A DNA stretch of 64,000 bases from Oscillospiraceae bacterium (GCA_017439985.1 JAFSIC010000049.1:19377-83376), one strand, 5' to 3'; counted from the stretch's first letter, positions 16,256-23,983 are shown. Program-made: numbers and translations. Notes: generated by a model from the letters alone, not told the origin.

Positions 16256-17632
16256 CTATTTGTCGTCGGCGTTGAAGTTCGGCATGATTTTGAACTGTGC
16301 GCGGATGAAGATCAGCGCCAGCACTGCGGCAACAAAGTCCGCGATCGGTGCGGCGTACATCGCGCCGTCGATGCCGAAGAAGATCGGCAGAACGACCAGC
16401 AGAGGCAGCAGGAAGATGATCTGTCGGGTCAGGGACAGGAACACGCCGCGTTTCGGCATACCCACTGCGGTGAAGAAGTTGGAAGAGATCGGCTGCAGGA
16501 AGTTGACACAGATAAAGAACATATAAATACGGAAGTAACGTTCCGCGAAGGCGAAGTATTCTTCTGTGCCGCCACCGAAGAAGCCGATGATCTGGCGAGG
16601 GAAGAGCTGGAAGCAGAGGAAGGCTACAATGGAGATAGCGGCCGCCGCTTTGCAGGCGAGAAGAACGGTATCCTTCACGCGCTTGAAGTTGCCCGCGCCG
16701 AAGTTGAAGGAAACGATCGGCTGCATACCCTGACAGATACCGATAACCACGGAGAAGAAGATCATGCTGACCTTGGCAACGATACCACTGCAGGCCAGAG
16801 GGATCTCACTGCCGTAAACGGACAGTGCGCCGTAGTGGGTCATGGTGTTGTTGAGCACCACCTGCACCACCATCATCGCGCACTGGTTGAAGAACGGAGT
16901 CAAGCCCAGCGCAAAAATCGGCAGGCAGTATGTTTTGCTGAGACGGAAGTCGCTCAGTCCCAGTTTGAGAGTCTTGAAGCGAGGCAGATAGAGGAGCACC
17001 ATCATACCGGACACGAACTGTCCCAGTACAGTCGCCCAAGCTGCACCGGCCATGCCCCAGTCAAAGACGAAGATGAACAGCGGGTCCAGGATGGTATTGA
17101 TGATGGCGCCCATCAGGTTGCACATCATGGAATATTTCGGACTGCCGTCACCGCGGATGAGGTTGGTACCGCCGGTGGTCAGAATCAGGAAGGGGAAGCC
17201 GAAGGATGTGATGCCGGTGTAGGTCATGGCGTAAGGCATGACGTCGGAGGTCGCACCGAAGATGGTCAGCATCGGCTCCAGAAAAGCTCTTGCAACAACG
17301 CAGAGCACAATACCCAAAGTCAGCAGCATGGTGAAGGCCGTGCCCATGTAGCGGCGGGCTTTTTCCGGCTCTTTTCTGCCCATAGAGATGTTGAAGTTTG
17401 CCGCACCGCCGATGCCGCAGAGCAAAGCGAGAGCGGTGGAAGTGGTGGTCAGCGGGAAGGCAACGTTGGTGGCGGCGTTACCCAGCATACCGATGCTGTT
17501 GCCGATGAAGAACTGGTCCACCATGTTGTACAGGGCGCTGACCAGCATAGCGATGACGCTTGGCACCGCAAACTGCCGCAGCAGAGTGCTGATTTTTTCC
17601 GTACCCAGAGGATTCTGTTTTACTTGGTTCAT
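16256..17632 (-). CDS. MATE-family efflux transporter
   Basis: A 458-residue protein with twelve membrane segments in two halves. The first half carries FAVPSVIAMLVSALYNMVDQFFIG, the standard MATE opening, and the second half repeats it (LGLTPFFNQCAMMVVQVVLNN, GICQGMQPIVSFNFGAG). It belongs to the DinF/NorM-like branch common in Clostridia and exports drugs or metabolites by cation antiport. ATG at 17632 is preceded by AAGGAG. It is a single-gene unit with its own strong promoter. Confidence 0.9.
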   Translation of the reverse strand: MNQVKQNPLGTEKISTLLRQFAVPSVIAMLVSALYNMVDQFFIGNSIGMLGNAATNVAFPLTTTSTALALLCGIGGAANFNISMGRKEPEKARRYMGTAFTMLLTLGIVLCVVARAFLEPMLTIFGATSDVMPYAMTYTGITSFGFPFLILTTGGTNLIRGDGSPKYSMMCNLMGAIINTILDPLFIFVFDWGMAGAAWATVLGQFVSGMMVLLYLPRFKTLKLGLSDFRLSKTYCLPIFALGLTPFFNQCAMMVVQVVLNNTMTHYGALSVYGSEIPLACSGIVAKVSMIFFSVVIGICQGMQPIVSFNFGAGNFKRVKDTVLLACKAAAAISIVAFLCFQLFPRQIIGFFGGGTEEYFAFAERYFRIYMFFICVNFLQPISSNFFTAVGMPKRGVFLSLTRQIIFLLPLLVVLPIFFGIDGAMYAAPIADFVAAVLALIFIRAQFKIMPNFNADDK

Positions 17633-17688
17633 ATTGGAACTCCTTTTCAATAAAAATTGAAAATTTAATGTTTTTTCACAACTCTCTT

Positions 17689-17718
17689 ATTATAAAGGAA
17701 AGCTTGGAGTGAAGTCAA
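17689..17718 (-). promoter_or_regulatory. Promoter of the MATE gene
   Basis: TTGACT (17713-17718) and TATAAT (17689-17694) on the minus strand, 18-base spacer. Confidence 0.8.
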
Positions 17719-17731
17719 TGCGCCCCTACGA

Positions 17732-17764
17732 CAAAAAAGAAGCGACCCAAAGGCCGCTTCTTTT
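17732..17764 (-). terminator. Terminator after the EamA gene
   Basis: On the minus strand GAAGCG-GCCTTTGGGT-CGCTTC is followed by TTTTTTG. Confidence 0.75.
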
Positions 17765-17768
17765 GCGC

Positions 17769-18659
17769 TTAGTTGGTTTGGGAGCGTTTCATGTCCGCAA
17801 GGGCGATGAGCAGGCTTGCGCCGATGACCAGTGCCGAGCCCAGCAGAGTTCTTGCGCTGATCGCCTCGTGGAATACAACGGCACCCATTATGACACCGGT
17901 AACAGGCTCCAGCGTGCTGAGGATGGAGGTGCGCTCGCCGCCGATGAGGAAGGCGCTCTGCTGAAACAGCACTACCGCACAGCAGGATACCATAGCGGCA
18001 AAGAACAGGCACAGCAGCCAGCCTTTCGCCGAGGACGGCAGAACGAGGCTGTTTGTTACAAGGCAGAGAGGCAACAGAATGGCGCTGCTGACTGCGGCGA
18101 TATAAAAAGTAAAGAGAAAGCCGGAAACTTCTGTGGAAGGGAAGGTGGACAACAGCACCACATAAAGAGCAAAGGCGATACCGGAGCCGAAGGCCAGTGC
18201 GCTGCCTGTCAGGTTCAACGCGGCGCCCGGCGTATAAAACAGACAGACACCCGCCACGCAGAGCAGCACGCTGATCAGACTCAGCAGCCGAACCCGCTTC
18301 CTCAGCAGGATGAGGCCGGCAAGCACCACAACAGCAGGATATACAAAGTGCAGTACCGTTGCCGTTCCGGACGCGATGTACTCATAGGAGCTGAACAGTA
18401 AAACCGGTGTCAGCGTACAGCCCAAAACAGAGAGCAGGGAAATGAAAGGCAGCAGCTTCAGCGGTGCCCGCAGAGTTCCTTTGGTTCGCAGGGCCAGCAG
18501 GGCAAGGAAGGGCAGAGCAAGGGCATTTCGCAGGAAAGACAAGGTCATGGGATTGACCCCGTCGGCATAAATCAGCTTCGCCATCAGCGGCATACAGCCG
18601 TAAATCACAGCGCTGAGCAGCGCATACACATAACCCAATACAATTTTTTTCTGCATCAT
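17769..18659 (-). CDS. EamA/DMT-family transporter
   Basis: A 296-residue membrane protein with ten segments and two EamA domains. The first opens GYVYALLSAVIYGCMPLMAKLIYADGVNP and includes the typical YEYIASGTATVLHFVYPAVVVL; the second contains LSTLEPVTGVIMGAVVFHEAI. Such proteins export or take up metabolites (amino acids, nucleosides, drugs); the substrate is unknown. Start at the first of two adjacent ATGs after GAGGGG. The gene is the last chromosomal gene before the integrated element. Confidence 0.87.
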   Translation of the reverse strand: MMQKKIVLGYVYALLSAVIYGCMPLMAKLIYADGVNPMTLSFLRNALALPFLALLALRTKGTLRAPLKLLPFISLLSVLGCTLTPVLLFSSYEYIASGTATVLHFVYPAVVVLAGLILLRKRVRLLSLISVLLCVAGVCLFYTPGAALNLTGSALAFGSGIAFALYVVLLSTFPSTEVSGFLFTFYIAAVSSAILLPLCLVTNSLVLPSSAKGWLLCLFFAAMVSCCAVVLFQQSAFLIGGERTSILSTLEPVTGVIMGAVVFHEAISARTLLGSALVIGASLLIALADMKRSQTN

Positions 18660-18712
18660 AACACCCCTCATCATACGAAAATCTTTGTCCATTATTATAT
18701 CACCTGCTTAAC

Positions 18713-18801
18713 AAAAAGAAAAGCACCGAAAACCGCATGGTTTCAGTGCTGTTCGGTGGTGGAGACGAAGGGGATCGAACCCTCGACCTTTTGAATGCCA
18801 T
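18713..18801. repeat. Left attachment site (attL)
   Basis: 89 bp identical to 32505-32593. It holds the 3' 45 bases of tRNA-Ala (from the 5' edge of the anticodon loop through CCA) and the terminator hairpin GCACCGAAAACCGCATGG/TTTCAGTGC. The tRNA fragment is not a functional gene. Confidence 0.95.
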
Positions 18802-18836
18802 GGGCTCCTTTTCAGTCGCCCATGGCTCTTTTTTCG
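18797..18836 (+). terminator. Terminator at the left edge of the element
   Basis: GCCATGGGC-N12-GCCCATGGC followed by TCTTTTTT. The stem begins inside attL, so integration builds the full hairpin; it insulates element genes from incoming transcription. The following stretch to 19139 (about 300 bases) is AT-rich and holds only the palindrome at 19045. Confidence 0.75.
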
Positions 18837-19044
18837 CCATTCCATCAAGTAAAAGCCCCGATATATTACTCATTTACGCCGATTGAATCTTAATGTTCAA
18901 TGGTTAGAACCCATTGTTTCTTGTAACTTCATTATACATCTTTTGATTTGTTTCTACAAGCTGATACAAGAACTCAACTCTTCTTTTCTGATGCTGCAAG
19001 AAGAGGAATCTGATGGGAAAAATCAATGTCTTTCTATTTTCTTG

Positions 19045-19079
19045 CTATCCCATTTATGGGATAGTGGTTTTGCTATACT
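19045..19079 (+). promoter_or_regulatory. Palindromic operator and promoter of the small-paralogue operon
   Basis: CTATCCCAT-TT-ATGGGATAG is a perfect 20-base palindrome, followed 10 bases on by a -10 box TATACT (19074-19079). The binding protein is unknown. Confidence 0.6.
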
Positions 19080-19139
19080 TTAGCCATAAGATAAAACAAA
19101 ACACAACCCGCTCCAAGAGCAAAAGAAAGGAAAATGATT

Positions 19140-19556
19140 ATGAAAAAGAACAACTCTTACACCATCAACCACGACGCACAGACTATCGTACTCACCAAAG
19201 AATACTCCAAGCGTTCCTCTGACCCAAGCAGCAAAGAGTTTAAGGAACTGGCAAAACTCCACAAGGCTTTTCCGGAATATGATATTATTCGCAGAACAGC
19301 GGTGATTACTGCCGACAAGAAAAAACACAGTGGTTTGAATTTCGAAATGATGGAAAAATACATCAACACACTCGCTACAAAAGAAGCCGATCTGGAAGAG
19401 TATAAAAGCATCAAAGCATACTATGAAAACAGCAAAGGCAAATACGGTAAAGTAAAAGCATGGTTCCTTAAAAAATATCCAAACTACAAGATCGTTGAGT
19501 TCCCAACTCAAAATGCTGAAAATAATAAAGAAAATAACAGAGAAAATGCAGCTTAA
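19140..19556 (+). CDS. Hypothetical element protein, paralogue A
   Basis: A 138-residue lysine-rich soluble protein, not recognised as a known family. It begins MKKNNSYTINHDAQTIVLTK and carries DPSSKEFKELAKLHKAFPEYDIIRR, then GLNFEMMEKYI and KAWFLKKYPNYKIVEFP. The next gene is a clear paralogue with the same order of segments. ATG at 19140 has AAAGGA 8 bases upstream; the ATG at 19134 is too close to it. No membrane segment or signal peptide. Similar pairs occur in Clostridial mobile elements as hypothetical proteins. Confidence 0.7.
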   Translation: MKKNNSYTINHDAQTIVLTKEYSKRSSDPSSKEFKELAKLHKAFPEYDIIRRTAVITADKKKHSGLNFEMMEKYINTLATKEADLEEYKSIKAYYENSKGKYGKVKAWFLKKYPNYKIVEFPTQNAENNKENNRENAA

Positions 19557-19574
19557 TCAAAAGGAGGATTCTGT

Positions 19575-20039
19575 ATGCCAAAAGTAAACAAGAAAGATTT
19601 GAACTATCGCCTGGACTTTGCGACAATGACGCTGATCGTAACAAAGGAATTCACAGACAATGCTTATGACCCCGGAACGGAAGAATATAAAACCCTTTGT
19701 CGTTTGCAGAATGATTTTCCGAAACTGAATGTAGTGAGAAAAACGCACAGAGCTCCAAAAGTACAGAGCATCAACAAGGGATTGACCTATGAACGAATGG
19801 AGCGGTATATCAGTCTTTATGACAACAAGGAAGAGTTATTGGAACGCTTCTGGAAAATGAGAGAGGCAGGCGGATTTGTATTCGCAAGAAAATGGTTCCT
19901 GAAACAATTTCCAAATTTCAAAGAGGTTCCAGATTTTACACAGCTTAGTCCAAGGATCGTTTCTATTGATTTTAATGAGAATAAGGAAAAAGTGAAAGAG
20001 ACTTCAGATGTTCTTGTGGAAGAAAAGAAAAATGCATAA
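19575..20039 (+). CDS. Hypothetical element protein, paralogue B
   Basis: A 154-residue protein that aligns along its whole length with the preceding gene: LNYRLDFATMTLIVTKEF, YDPGTEEYKTLCRLQNDFPKL, INKGLTYERMERYISLYDNK and RKWFLKQFPNFKEVPDF. The pair arose by tandem duplication. It follows by 18 bases with AAAGGAGG and ends in a charged tail (KVKETSDVLVEEKKNA). Function unknown. Confidence 0.7.
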   Translation: MPKVNKKDLNYRLDFATMTLIVTKEFTDNAYDPGTEEYKTLCRLQNDFPKLNVVRKTHRAPKVQSINKGLTYERMERYISLYDNKEELLERFWKMREAGGFVFARKWFLKQFPNFKEVPDFTQLSPRIVSIDFNENKEKVKETSDVLVEEKKNA

Positions 20040-20055
20040 CGAAAGGACAAACCCT

Positions 20056-20136
20056 ATGACCTACCTTATAAAAGAATGGAGCGGGTGTCGTTCCCGCTCC
20101 ACAATAAAACTATTTGGGAAGTTTAAGATACCGTGA
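20056..20136 (+). CDS. Possible 26-residue peptide
   Basis: ATG at 20056, 8 bases after AAAGGA, opens a 26-codon frame (MTYLIKEWSGCRSRSTIKLF, then GKFKIP) ending TGA. It runs across the GGAGCGGG hairpin. The good ribosome site and operon position argue for translation, perhaps as a leader peptide; the short length argues against a protein. Confidence 0.25.
   Translation: MTYLIKEWSGCRSRSTIKLFGKFKIP
20078..20100 (+). repeat. GGAGCGGG hairpin, copy 1
   Basis: GGAGCGGG-TGTCGTT-CCCGCTCC. Copies with the same arms occur at 22051 and 22759; a lone CCCGCTCC stands at 19107 before the first paralogue. Confidence 0.55.
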
Positions 20137-20144
20137 GAGAATAA

Positions 20145-20212
20145 ATTTAAGTCGTACTATTACCACATAATAATTATGAAATAGTATTTTCGGTTAAATG
20201 TAAGACTTAAAA
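20145..20212. repeat. Flanking inverted repeat, copy 1
   Basis: ATTTAAGTCGTACTATTACC and CGGTTAAATGTAAGACTTAAAA form imperfect arms of a 68-base structure. The same structure (TTTTAAGTCGTACATTTACC ... CGGTTAAATGTACGATTTAA) lies right after the gene that follows. Confidence 0.65.
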
Positions 20213-20227
20213 GAAGGGACAATAACT

Positions 20228-20911
20228 ATGTTAGAAGCGAAAGAGTATCGTAGTGTGGAACTGTTTGAAATCTTGGGAACAAACAACAAACAATCCACCG
20301 ACCGCAAACTCAACAACTACCAAATACAATATACTTCATACGGAAGCGGTTCTAAACTTACCTATCAAATCCTCGGCATTCCAGACCCATTTAAGGTGTA
20401 TTGTGTCTTTCATTTAGGGATAGACCCAAGAGCCGATTTTATTAAAATCCGCAATTTATATTATTTTTTCTTCTGCTGTGAGGGCTTTGCGGAATTACCG
20501 TTGATAGAGCAGGAAAAGCGTTTGATGGAAGATAATAAACCCGTTTCCCGCCAGACAATCACAAAATGGATTAACTATTTAGGCCACCTTGATTTTATTT
20601 CAATCAGTTCCAATGAATTTACTTATTACGCTATCCAAAAAGATAATCACGGAATAAAAACCTATCGGGAGATTGAAAAAGAACAGTATTCAAAGGCTTG
20701 GAAAATTTATTGGAATACGAAAGAAGAATGTATAAAGAACGGGGAACAATATCCCAGTGCTTCTGCTTATAGGGCAATGTGGGGCTATCTGAAAGGCCAT
20801 CCTTACAAGAAGCCTATCATCTATCAGAACGCTATCTTAAAAGCAGAAATAGACTATTTAATCGGGTTAATCAACGAAGCATTCCTTAATGACCCATCCA
20901 TTCAATTTTAA
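20228..20911 (+). CDS. Putative DNA-binding element protein, 227 residues
   Basis: Not recognised as a named family. The middle (KPVSRQTITKWINYLGHLDFISISSNEFTYYAI) reads like a winged helix, and the N-terminal TDRKLNNYQIQYTSYGSGSKLTYQILGI and C-terminal YLKGHPYKKPIIYQNAILKAEIDYLI are compatible with a replication- or transcription-type element protein. It has no membrane segment. It is bracketed by two direct copies of a 68-base inverted-repeat structure, the second overlapping its stop codon, so it may bind these sites. AGAAGGGAC precedes the ATG. Confidence 0.65.
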   Translation: MLEAKEYRSVELFEILGTNNKQSTDRKLNNYQIQYTSYGSGSKLTYQILGIPDPFKVYCVFHLGIDPRADFIKIRNLYYFFFCCEGFAELPLIEQEKRLMEDNKPVSRQTITKWINYLGHLDFISISSNEFTYYAIQKDNHGIKTYREIEKEQYSKAWKIYWNTKEECIKNGEQYPSASAYRAMWGYLKGHPYKKPIIYQNAILKAEIDYLIGLINEAFLNDPSIQF

Positions 20912-20974
20912 GTCGTACATTTACCAGAAAAGATAAGGTAGTAATATAATATCGGTTAAATGTACGATTTAAAA
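20906..20974. repeat. Flanking inverted repeat, copy 2
   Basis: Same arm sequences as 20145-20212: TTTTAAGTCGTACATTTACC pairs with CGGTTAAATGTACGATTTAA. Arms are better matched than in copy 1. It begins over the stop codon of the 227-residue gene. Confidence 0.65.
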
Positions 20975-21307
20975 ATCAAACTTTGATAATAGAAAGTCGA
21001 ACAAAAAGGGAAGAGCAAGTATGCTCTTCCCTTTTAAGTTCGTGAAAATAGAATACAAATGGAAAGGCGGCGGTTGCTGGACATGAGAGCACCTACCGCC
21101 TCTTTTCGTTTTTAGGATTCAAACCGTCATTTCGTGGGAGCTTGAGCGTAATACCCCCAACTTTTGTGTTTCCAGAATTTTTTATCCCGAAATATACCCC
21201 GGTGTTCAAATAAACATTTGCTTTCCGCTACACTTTTGGAACGCTGAAAACAAGGCAAAAATCGCCCTAAATCAAGGGAAATCTGTTAAGGAAATTCAAT
21301 AGACCTT
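20975..21307. other. Noncoding stretch with two terminator-like hairpins
   Basis: AAAGGGAAGAGC-N6-GCTCTTCCCTTTT (21004-21036) is a strong terminator after the 227-residue gene. A second hairpin (AGGCGG...CCGCCT, 21065-21108) is followed by TTTTCGTTTTT. The rest (21110-21307) holds the sequence TAATACCCCCAACTTTTGTG near 21150 and no gene. A transfer origin is possible but nothing proves it. Confidence 0.5.
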
Positions 21308-21523
21308 TTATGATACAGTGTCCTCTTTTACATACTCCATCAAATCTCCGGGCTGGCAATCAAATATTTCACATAACTGCATAATCGTATCTACTGTAAC
21401 GCTTCTATTGTTTACCAAACTATCAACAGTCTTAGGATTGATTTTATATTTATTGCGGAGGTCAACTTTTTTAATTCCTTTATCCTGCATCAGCAAGAAA
21501 AGTTTTTCGTAAGAAACAGGCAT
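21308..21523 (-). CDS. XRE/Cro-CI-type repressor, 71 residues
   Basis: A single-domain HTH protein of the YozG/Cro type: MPVSYEKLFLLMQDKGIKKV, then DLRNKYKINPKTVDSLVNNRSVTVDTIMQLCEIFDCQPGDLMEYV. It probably governs the divergent genes at 21713 onward through four 16-base palindromes in the intergenic region. The ATG at 21523 has AGGAG 7 bases upstream; longer in-frame starts run into the operators. Likely the element's maintenance or lysogeny-type switch. Confidence 0.85.
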   Translation of the reverse strand: MPVSYEKLFLLMQDKGIKKVDLRNKYKINPKTVDSLVNNRSVTVDTIMQLCEIFDCQPGDLMEYVKEDTVS

Positions 21524-21539
21524 AATCATTCTCCTCTCT

Positions 21540-21661
21540 GTACCATTAAGTATACGAGTATTTTCCCATTTCGTCAACTTGATATGTACCAAAAAGTATA
21601 CATTTATTCTGTACCAACTTTGGTACATTTGCGAATAGATTTCTTGTACCTAAAATGGTAC
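21540..21661. promoter_or_regulatory. Four GTACC-type operators between divergent genes
   Basis: Sixteen-base sites start at 21540, 21586, 21611 and 21646. The third is perfect (GTACCAACTTTGGTAC), the fourth is GTACCTAAAATGGTAC, and the first two end GTATAC. TTGCGA (21629-21634) and TAAAAT (21651-21656) form the rightward promoter with its -10 box inside the fourth site. Confidence 0.8.
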
Positions 21662-21712
21662 AATACAATCACAAGGTAAGACAAACACACCAAACCAAAA
21701 GGAGAATGAATT

Positions 21713-21988
21713 ATGAGTAAACAGGAACTTATCGCAAAAATTGAAGAACTGAACCAGTGGGAAGCATTGATGGAAGAAGCCAAAAACGAAGCAGAAGCAT
21801 TAAGAGATGCCATCAAAGCAGAAATGCTTCAGCAGGATACCGAAGAAATGATTATCGGAACCTACATAGTAAGATGGACTTCGGTTCTTTCCAATCGCTT
21901 TGATACCACAGCCTTCAAAAAGGTAATGCCTGATGTATATAAAGCCTATACCAAACAGGTAGCAAGCAGAAGATTTACAATCGCATAA
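21713..21988 (+). CDS. Hypothetical element protein, 91 residues
   Basis: An acidic, helical N-terminal half (MSKQELIAKIEELNQWEALM, EEAKNEAEALRDAIKAEML) is followed by a short beta domain (IIGTYIVRWTSVLSNRFDTTAFKKVMPDVYKAY). The C-terminal part resembles phage and conjugative-element accessory proteins; some relatives are annotated as host-nuclease inhibitor-like. No firm function. It is the first gene under the four-operator promoter. Confidence 0.65.
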   Translation: MSKQELIAKIEELNQWEALMEEAKNEAEALRDAIKAEMLQQDTEEMIIGTYIVRWTSVLSNRFDTTAFKKVMPDVYKAYTKQVASRRFTIA

Positions 21989-22050
21989 GAAAAGCCCTCT
22001 ACGCAGCAACCGACCAAAGTAGATGCGTAAAGAGCCGAACCCACTCACAA

Positions 22051-22084
22051 GGAGCGGATAGAAATAGTATAACCTACCCGCTCC
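22051..22084 (+). repeat. GGAGCGG hairpin, copy 2
   Basis: GGAGCGG-N19-CCCGCTCC in the gap before the SprT-like gene. Confidence 0.5.
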
Positions 22085-22104
22085 TCAAAATCAAGGAGGA
22101 TACT

Positions 22105-22749
22105 ATGAAACAGTTAACAAGTTATAACAGAGTAGCGGGCTATCTCAATAAAATCTTTGACCTTCTCAATGAAGAATTTTTTGAAAATGAACTTTCAAGA
22201 CCAACTATCACCATCCAATCTACGCCAAGAGCCTACGGCCATTTCTCTTTGAGAGAAGATACTTGGGTATCCAAACTGGGCGGCACCCACGAAATCAACA
22301 TTGGAGCGGGAACCTTATCCAGACCAATAGAAGAAGTGGTTTCTACCTTGCTTCACGAAATGGTTCATTACTACAACTATGAAAGAGGCGTTCAGGATTG
22401 TAGCAGGGGCAACACTTACCACAACCGCAAATTCAAAGAAGAAGCCGAACGTCGTGGGCTGATTGTGGAACACTCTGATAAATATGGATGGAGTCACACT
22501 TCCCCTTCTGATTTGCTTTTGGACTTTGTTTTAGAGAATGACCTCTCTGATATTCTTATCAATCGGAATGAGTTCAGTGGTTTCCAGATGGGCGGCACCG
22601 GAACTCACAGCGGAACCTCAATCACTCCAACAGCAAAGAAATCAAGTTCCAGAAAATATATCTGCCCTTGTTGCGGAACAAGCATCAGAGCAACAAAGAA
22701 AGTAAATATTGGTTGCCTTGATTGCGGAGTTCCGATGATTGAATGTTAA
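22105..22749 (+). CDS. SprT-like zinc metalloprotease-domain protein
   Basis: A 214-residue protein. The zincin motif HEMVHYYN is at about residues 90-97, preceded by the SprT signature region (LLNEEFFENELSRPTITIQ) and followed by NRKFKEEAERRG with a third ligand candidate. The C-terminal domain is a zinc ribbon: CPCC at about 191-194 and CLDC near 206-209. SprT/SPRTN proteins cleave DNA-crosslinked proteins; copies are frequent on mobile elements, where they may protect replicating or transferring DNA. AAGGAGG stands 7 bases before the ATG. Confidence 0.85.
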   Translation: MKQLTSYNRVAGYLNKIFDLLNEEFFENELSRPTITIQSTPRAYGHFSLREDTWVSKLGGTHEINIGAGTLSRPIEEVVSTLLHEMVHYYNYERGVQDCSRGNTYHNRKFKEEAERRGLIVEHSDKYGWSHTSPSDLLLDFVLENDLSDILINRNEFSGFQMGGTGTHSGTSITPTAKKSSSRKYICPCCGTSIRATKKVNIGCLDCGVPMIEC

Positions 22750-22758
22750 GTTTCAAAA

Positions 22759-22780
22759 GGGGCGGGAGAAATCCCGCTCC
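22759..22780 (+). repeat. GGAGCGGG hairpin, copy 3
   Basis: GGGGCGGG-AGAAAT-CCCGCTCC between the SprT-like and recombinase genes. Confidence 0.5.
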
Positions 22781-22794
22781 AAAAGGAGAAGATT

Positions 22795-23382
22795 ATGATT
22801 TATGGTTATGCGAGATGCTCCACAAGCGAAAGCAAACAGGATATTAACCGACAGGTGAAAGAACTGAAAGCCGCAGGAGCAAAGGAAATTTACCTTGAAT
22901 ACGAACACGGGGACAAGAAAATAAAGCCCCAACAGCAACAGATGTTAGACCAGGCACAAGAAGGAGATACCATCATTACTTTGGAAGTTTCCCGATTAGC
23001 CAGAAGTACACAGCAACTTTGCGAGATTATCAATATCATTAACCAAAAGAAGTTGCGGCTTGTGATTGTGGGAAGCATTACCCTTGATTGCCGCAACGGA
23101 CAGCCCGACCCAATGAGTGAGGCGTTCTTACAGATGGCGGGCGTGTTTAGCCAGTTAGAACTATCTATGATACGAGCCAGAGTGCGGAGCGGAATGGAAA
23201 ATGCCCGCTCCAAAGGTTCCAGAATAGGCCGACCGCAAATGACAATAGACAACATCCCATCCAACTTTATTCGCCATTATCCGGCTTACAGAAGCGGCCA
23301 GCTCAATGTCAGTGAGTTAGCAAGAGTTTGTGGGGTTAGCAGGACAACGGCTTATAGGTATTTGGGTCTGTTGGAGAGGTAA
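22795..23382 (+). CDS. Serine recombinase (resolvase/invertase family)
   Basis: A 195-residue small serine recombinase. YGYARCSTSESKQDINRQ carries the nucleophile Ser9 region, VSRLARSTQQL the second conserved arginine motif, and MAGVFSQLELSMIRARVRSGM the long E helix. The C-terminal HTH is GQLNVSELARVCGVSRTTAYRYL. It may resolve element multimers or invert a segment; no inverted crossover sites were spotted nearby. AAAAGGAG precedes the ATG. Confidence 0.9.
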   Translation: MIYGYARCSTSESKQDINRQVKELKAAGAKEIYLEYEHGDKKIKPQQQQMLDQAQEGDTIITLEVSRLARSTQQLCEIINIINQKKLRLVIVGSITLDCRNGQPDPMSEAFLQMAGVFSQLELSMIRARVRSGMENARSKGSRIGRPQMTIDNIPSNFIRHYPAYRSGQLNVSELARVCGVSRTTAYRYLGLLER

Positions 23383-23402
23383 AAGGAACGAGACGGGTTT
23401 TA

Positions 23403-23966
23403 TTATGGTGTTTTATTCCACATTTTATGGATCAACCATGTTCCTATTGATAAAACCACAGTGATGCCCAGTGATATCCAGAATTGAGGGGAACCCGGCT
23501 CGGAAATGCTGTCCCCTAAGACAGTATAAGCAACCAGGTGCAGTCCGGAACCCAACAGACCGCCAAGTAAAAAAGTAGGGTATGGAATGCGGCAAGCTCC
23601 CAAGTACATACTGACCAGATCCCCCGGCAGACAGCCGATGACCCGTAAAAAGAAGCTGAGAAACAGGGGGGATTTCTTCTGCTTTTCAGCAATCATTTGC
23701 ACACGAGGATACTTTTGTATTTTTCTTTCGATAAAAGAAGCTCCCCTCTTTTTGCCGATGCAGTACGGCAGGGTCAGGGTGATGCCCAGCCCCAGCAGAT
23801 TCAGCAGAAAGGCCGAAAATGGTTCAAAAAGATGTCCGACAGCAAGCTGCAACGCACTGATTGGAAATATAACAGTGACGCTTTTCAGAGCATACAGGAG
23901 CAGAAGGACAGCCACTGCAAGGAGAGGCTGTTCGGGAGTATAATTCAGTATCATTTCAGCAGTCAT
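23403..23966 (-). CDS. TVP38/TMEM64 (SNARE-associated, DedA-like) membrane protein
   Basis: A 187-residue protein with about five membrane segments. The family core is seen in YALKSVTVIFPISALQLAVGHLFEPFSAFLLN, then GLGITLTLPYCIGKKRGASFIE and SFFLRVIGCLPGDLVSMYLGACRIPYPTFLLGGLLGS. TVP38/DedA relatives move or scramble lipids across membranes. The ATG at 23966 is behind AAAGGAAG. It is divergent from the TetR gene and shares the GGACAA-N10-TTGTCC operator region with it, so it is probably part of the lipid-themed cargo regulon. Confidence 0.85.
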   Translation of the reverse strand: MTAEMILNYTPEQPLLAVAVLLLLYALKSVTVIFPISALQLAVGHLFEPFSAFLLNLLGLGITLTLPYCIGKKRGASFIERKIQKYPRVQMIAEKQKKSPLFLSFFLRVIGCLPGDLVSMYLGACRIPYPTFLLGGLLGSGLHLVAYTVLGDSISEPGSPQFWISLGITVVLSIGTWLIHKMWNKTP

Positions 23967-23983
23967 GATTCTTCCTTTCGTTC

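Noticed and set aside
18757-18801. tRNA-like sequence at the left end of the island
   Set aside because: Only the 3' 45 bases of tRNA-Ala are present, without D-arm or acceptor 5' strand; it is an attachment-site remnant.
22795-23382. Invertible segment controlled by the serine recombinase
   Set aside because: No pair of inverted crossover sites flanking a promoter or gene was found around it; resolution of element multimers is more likely.
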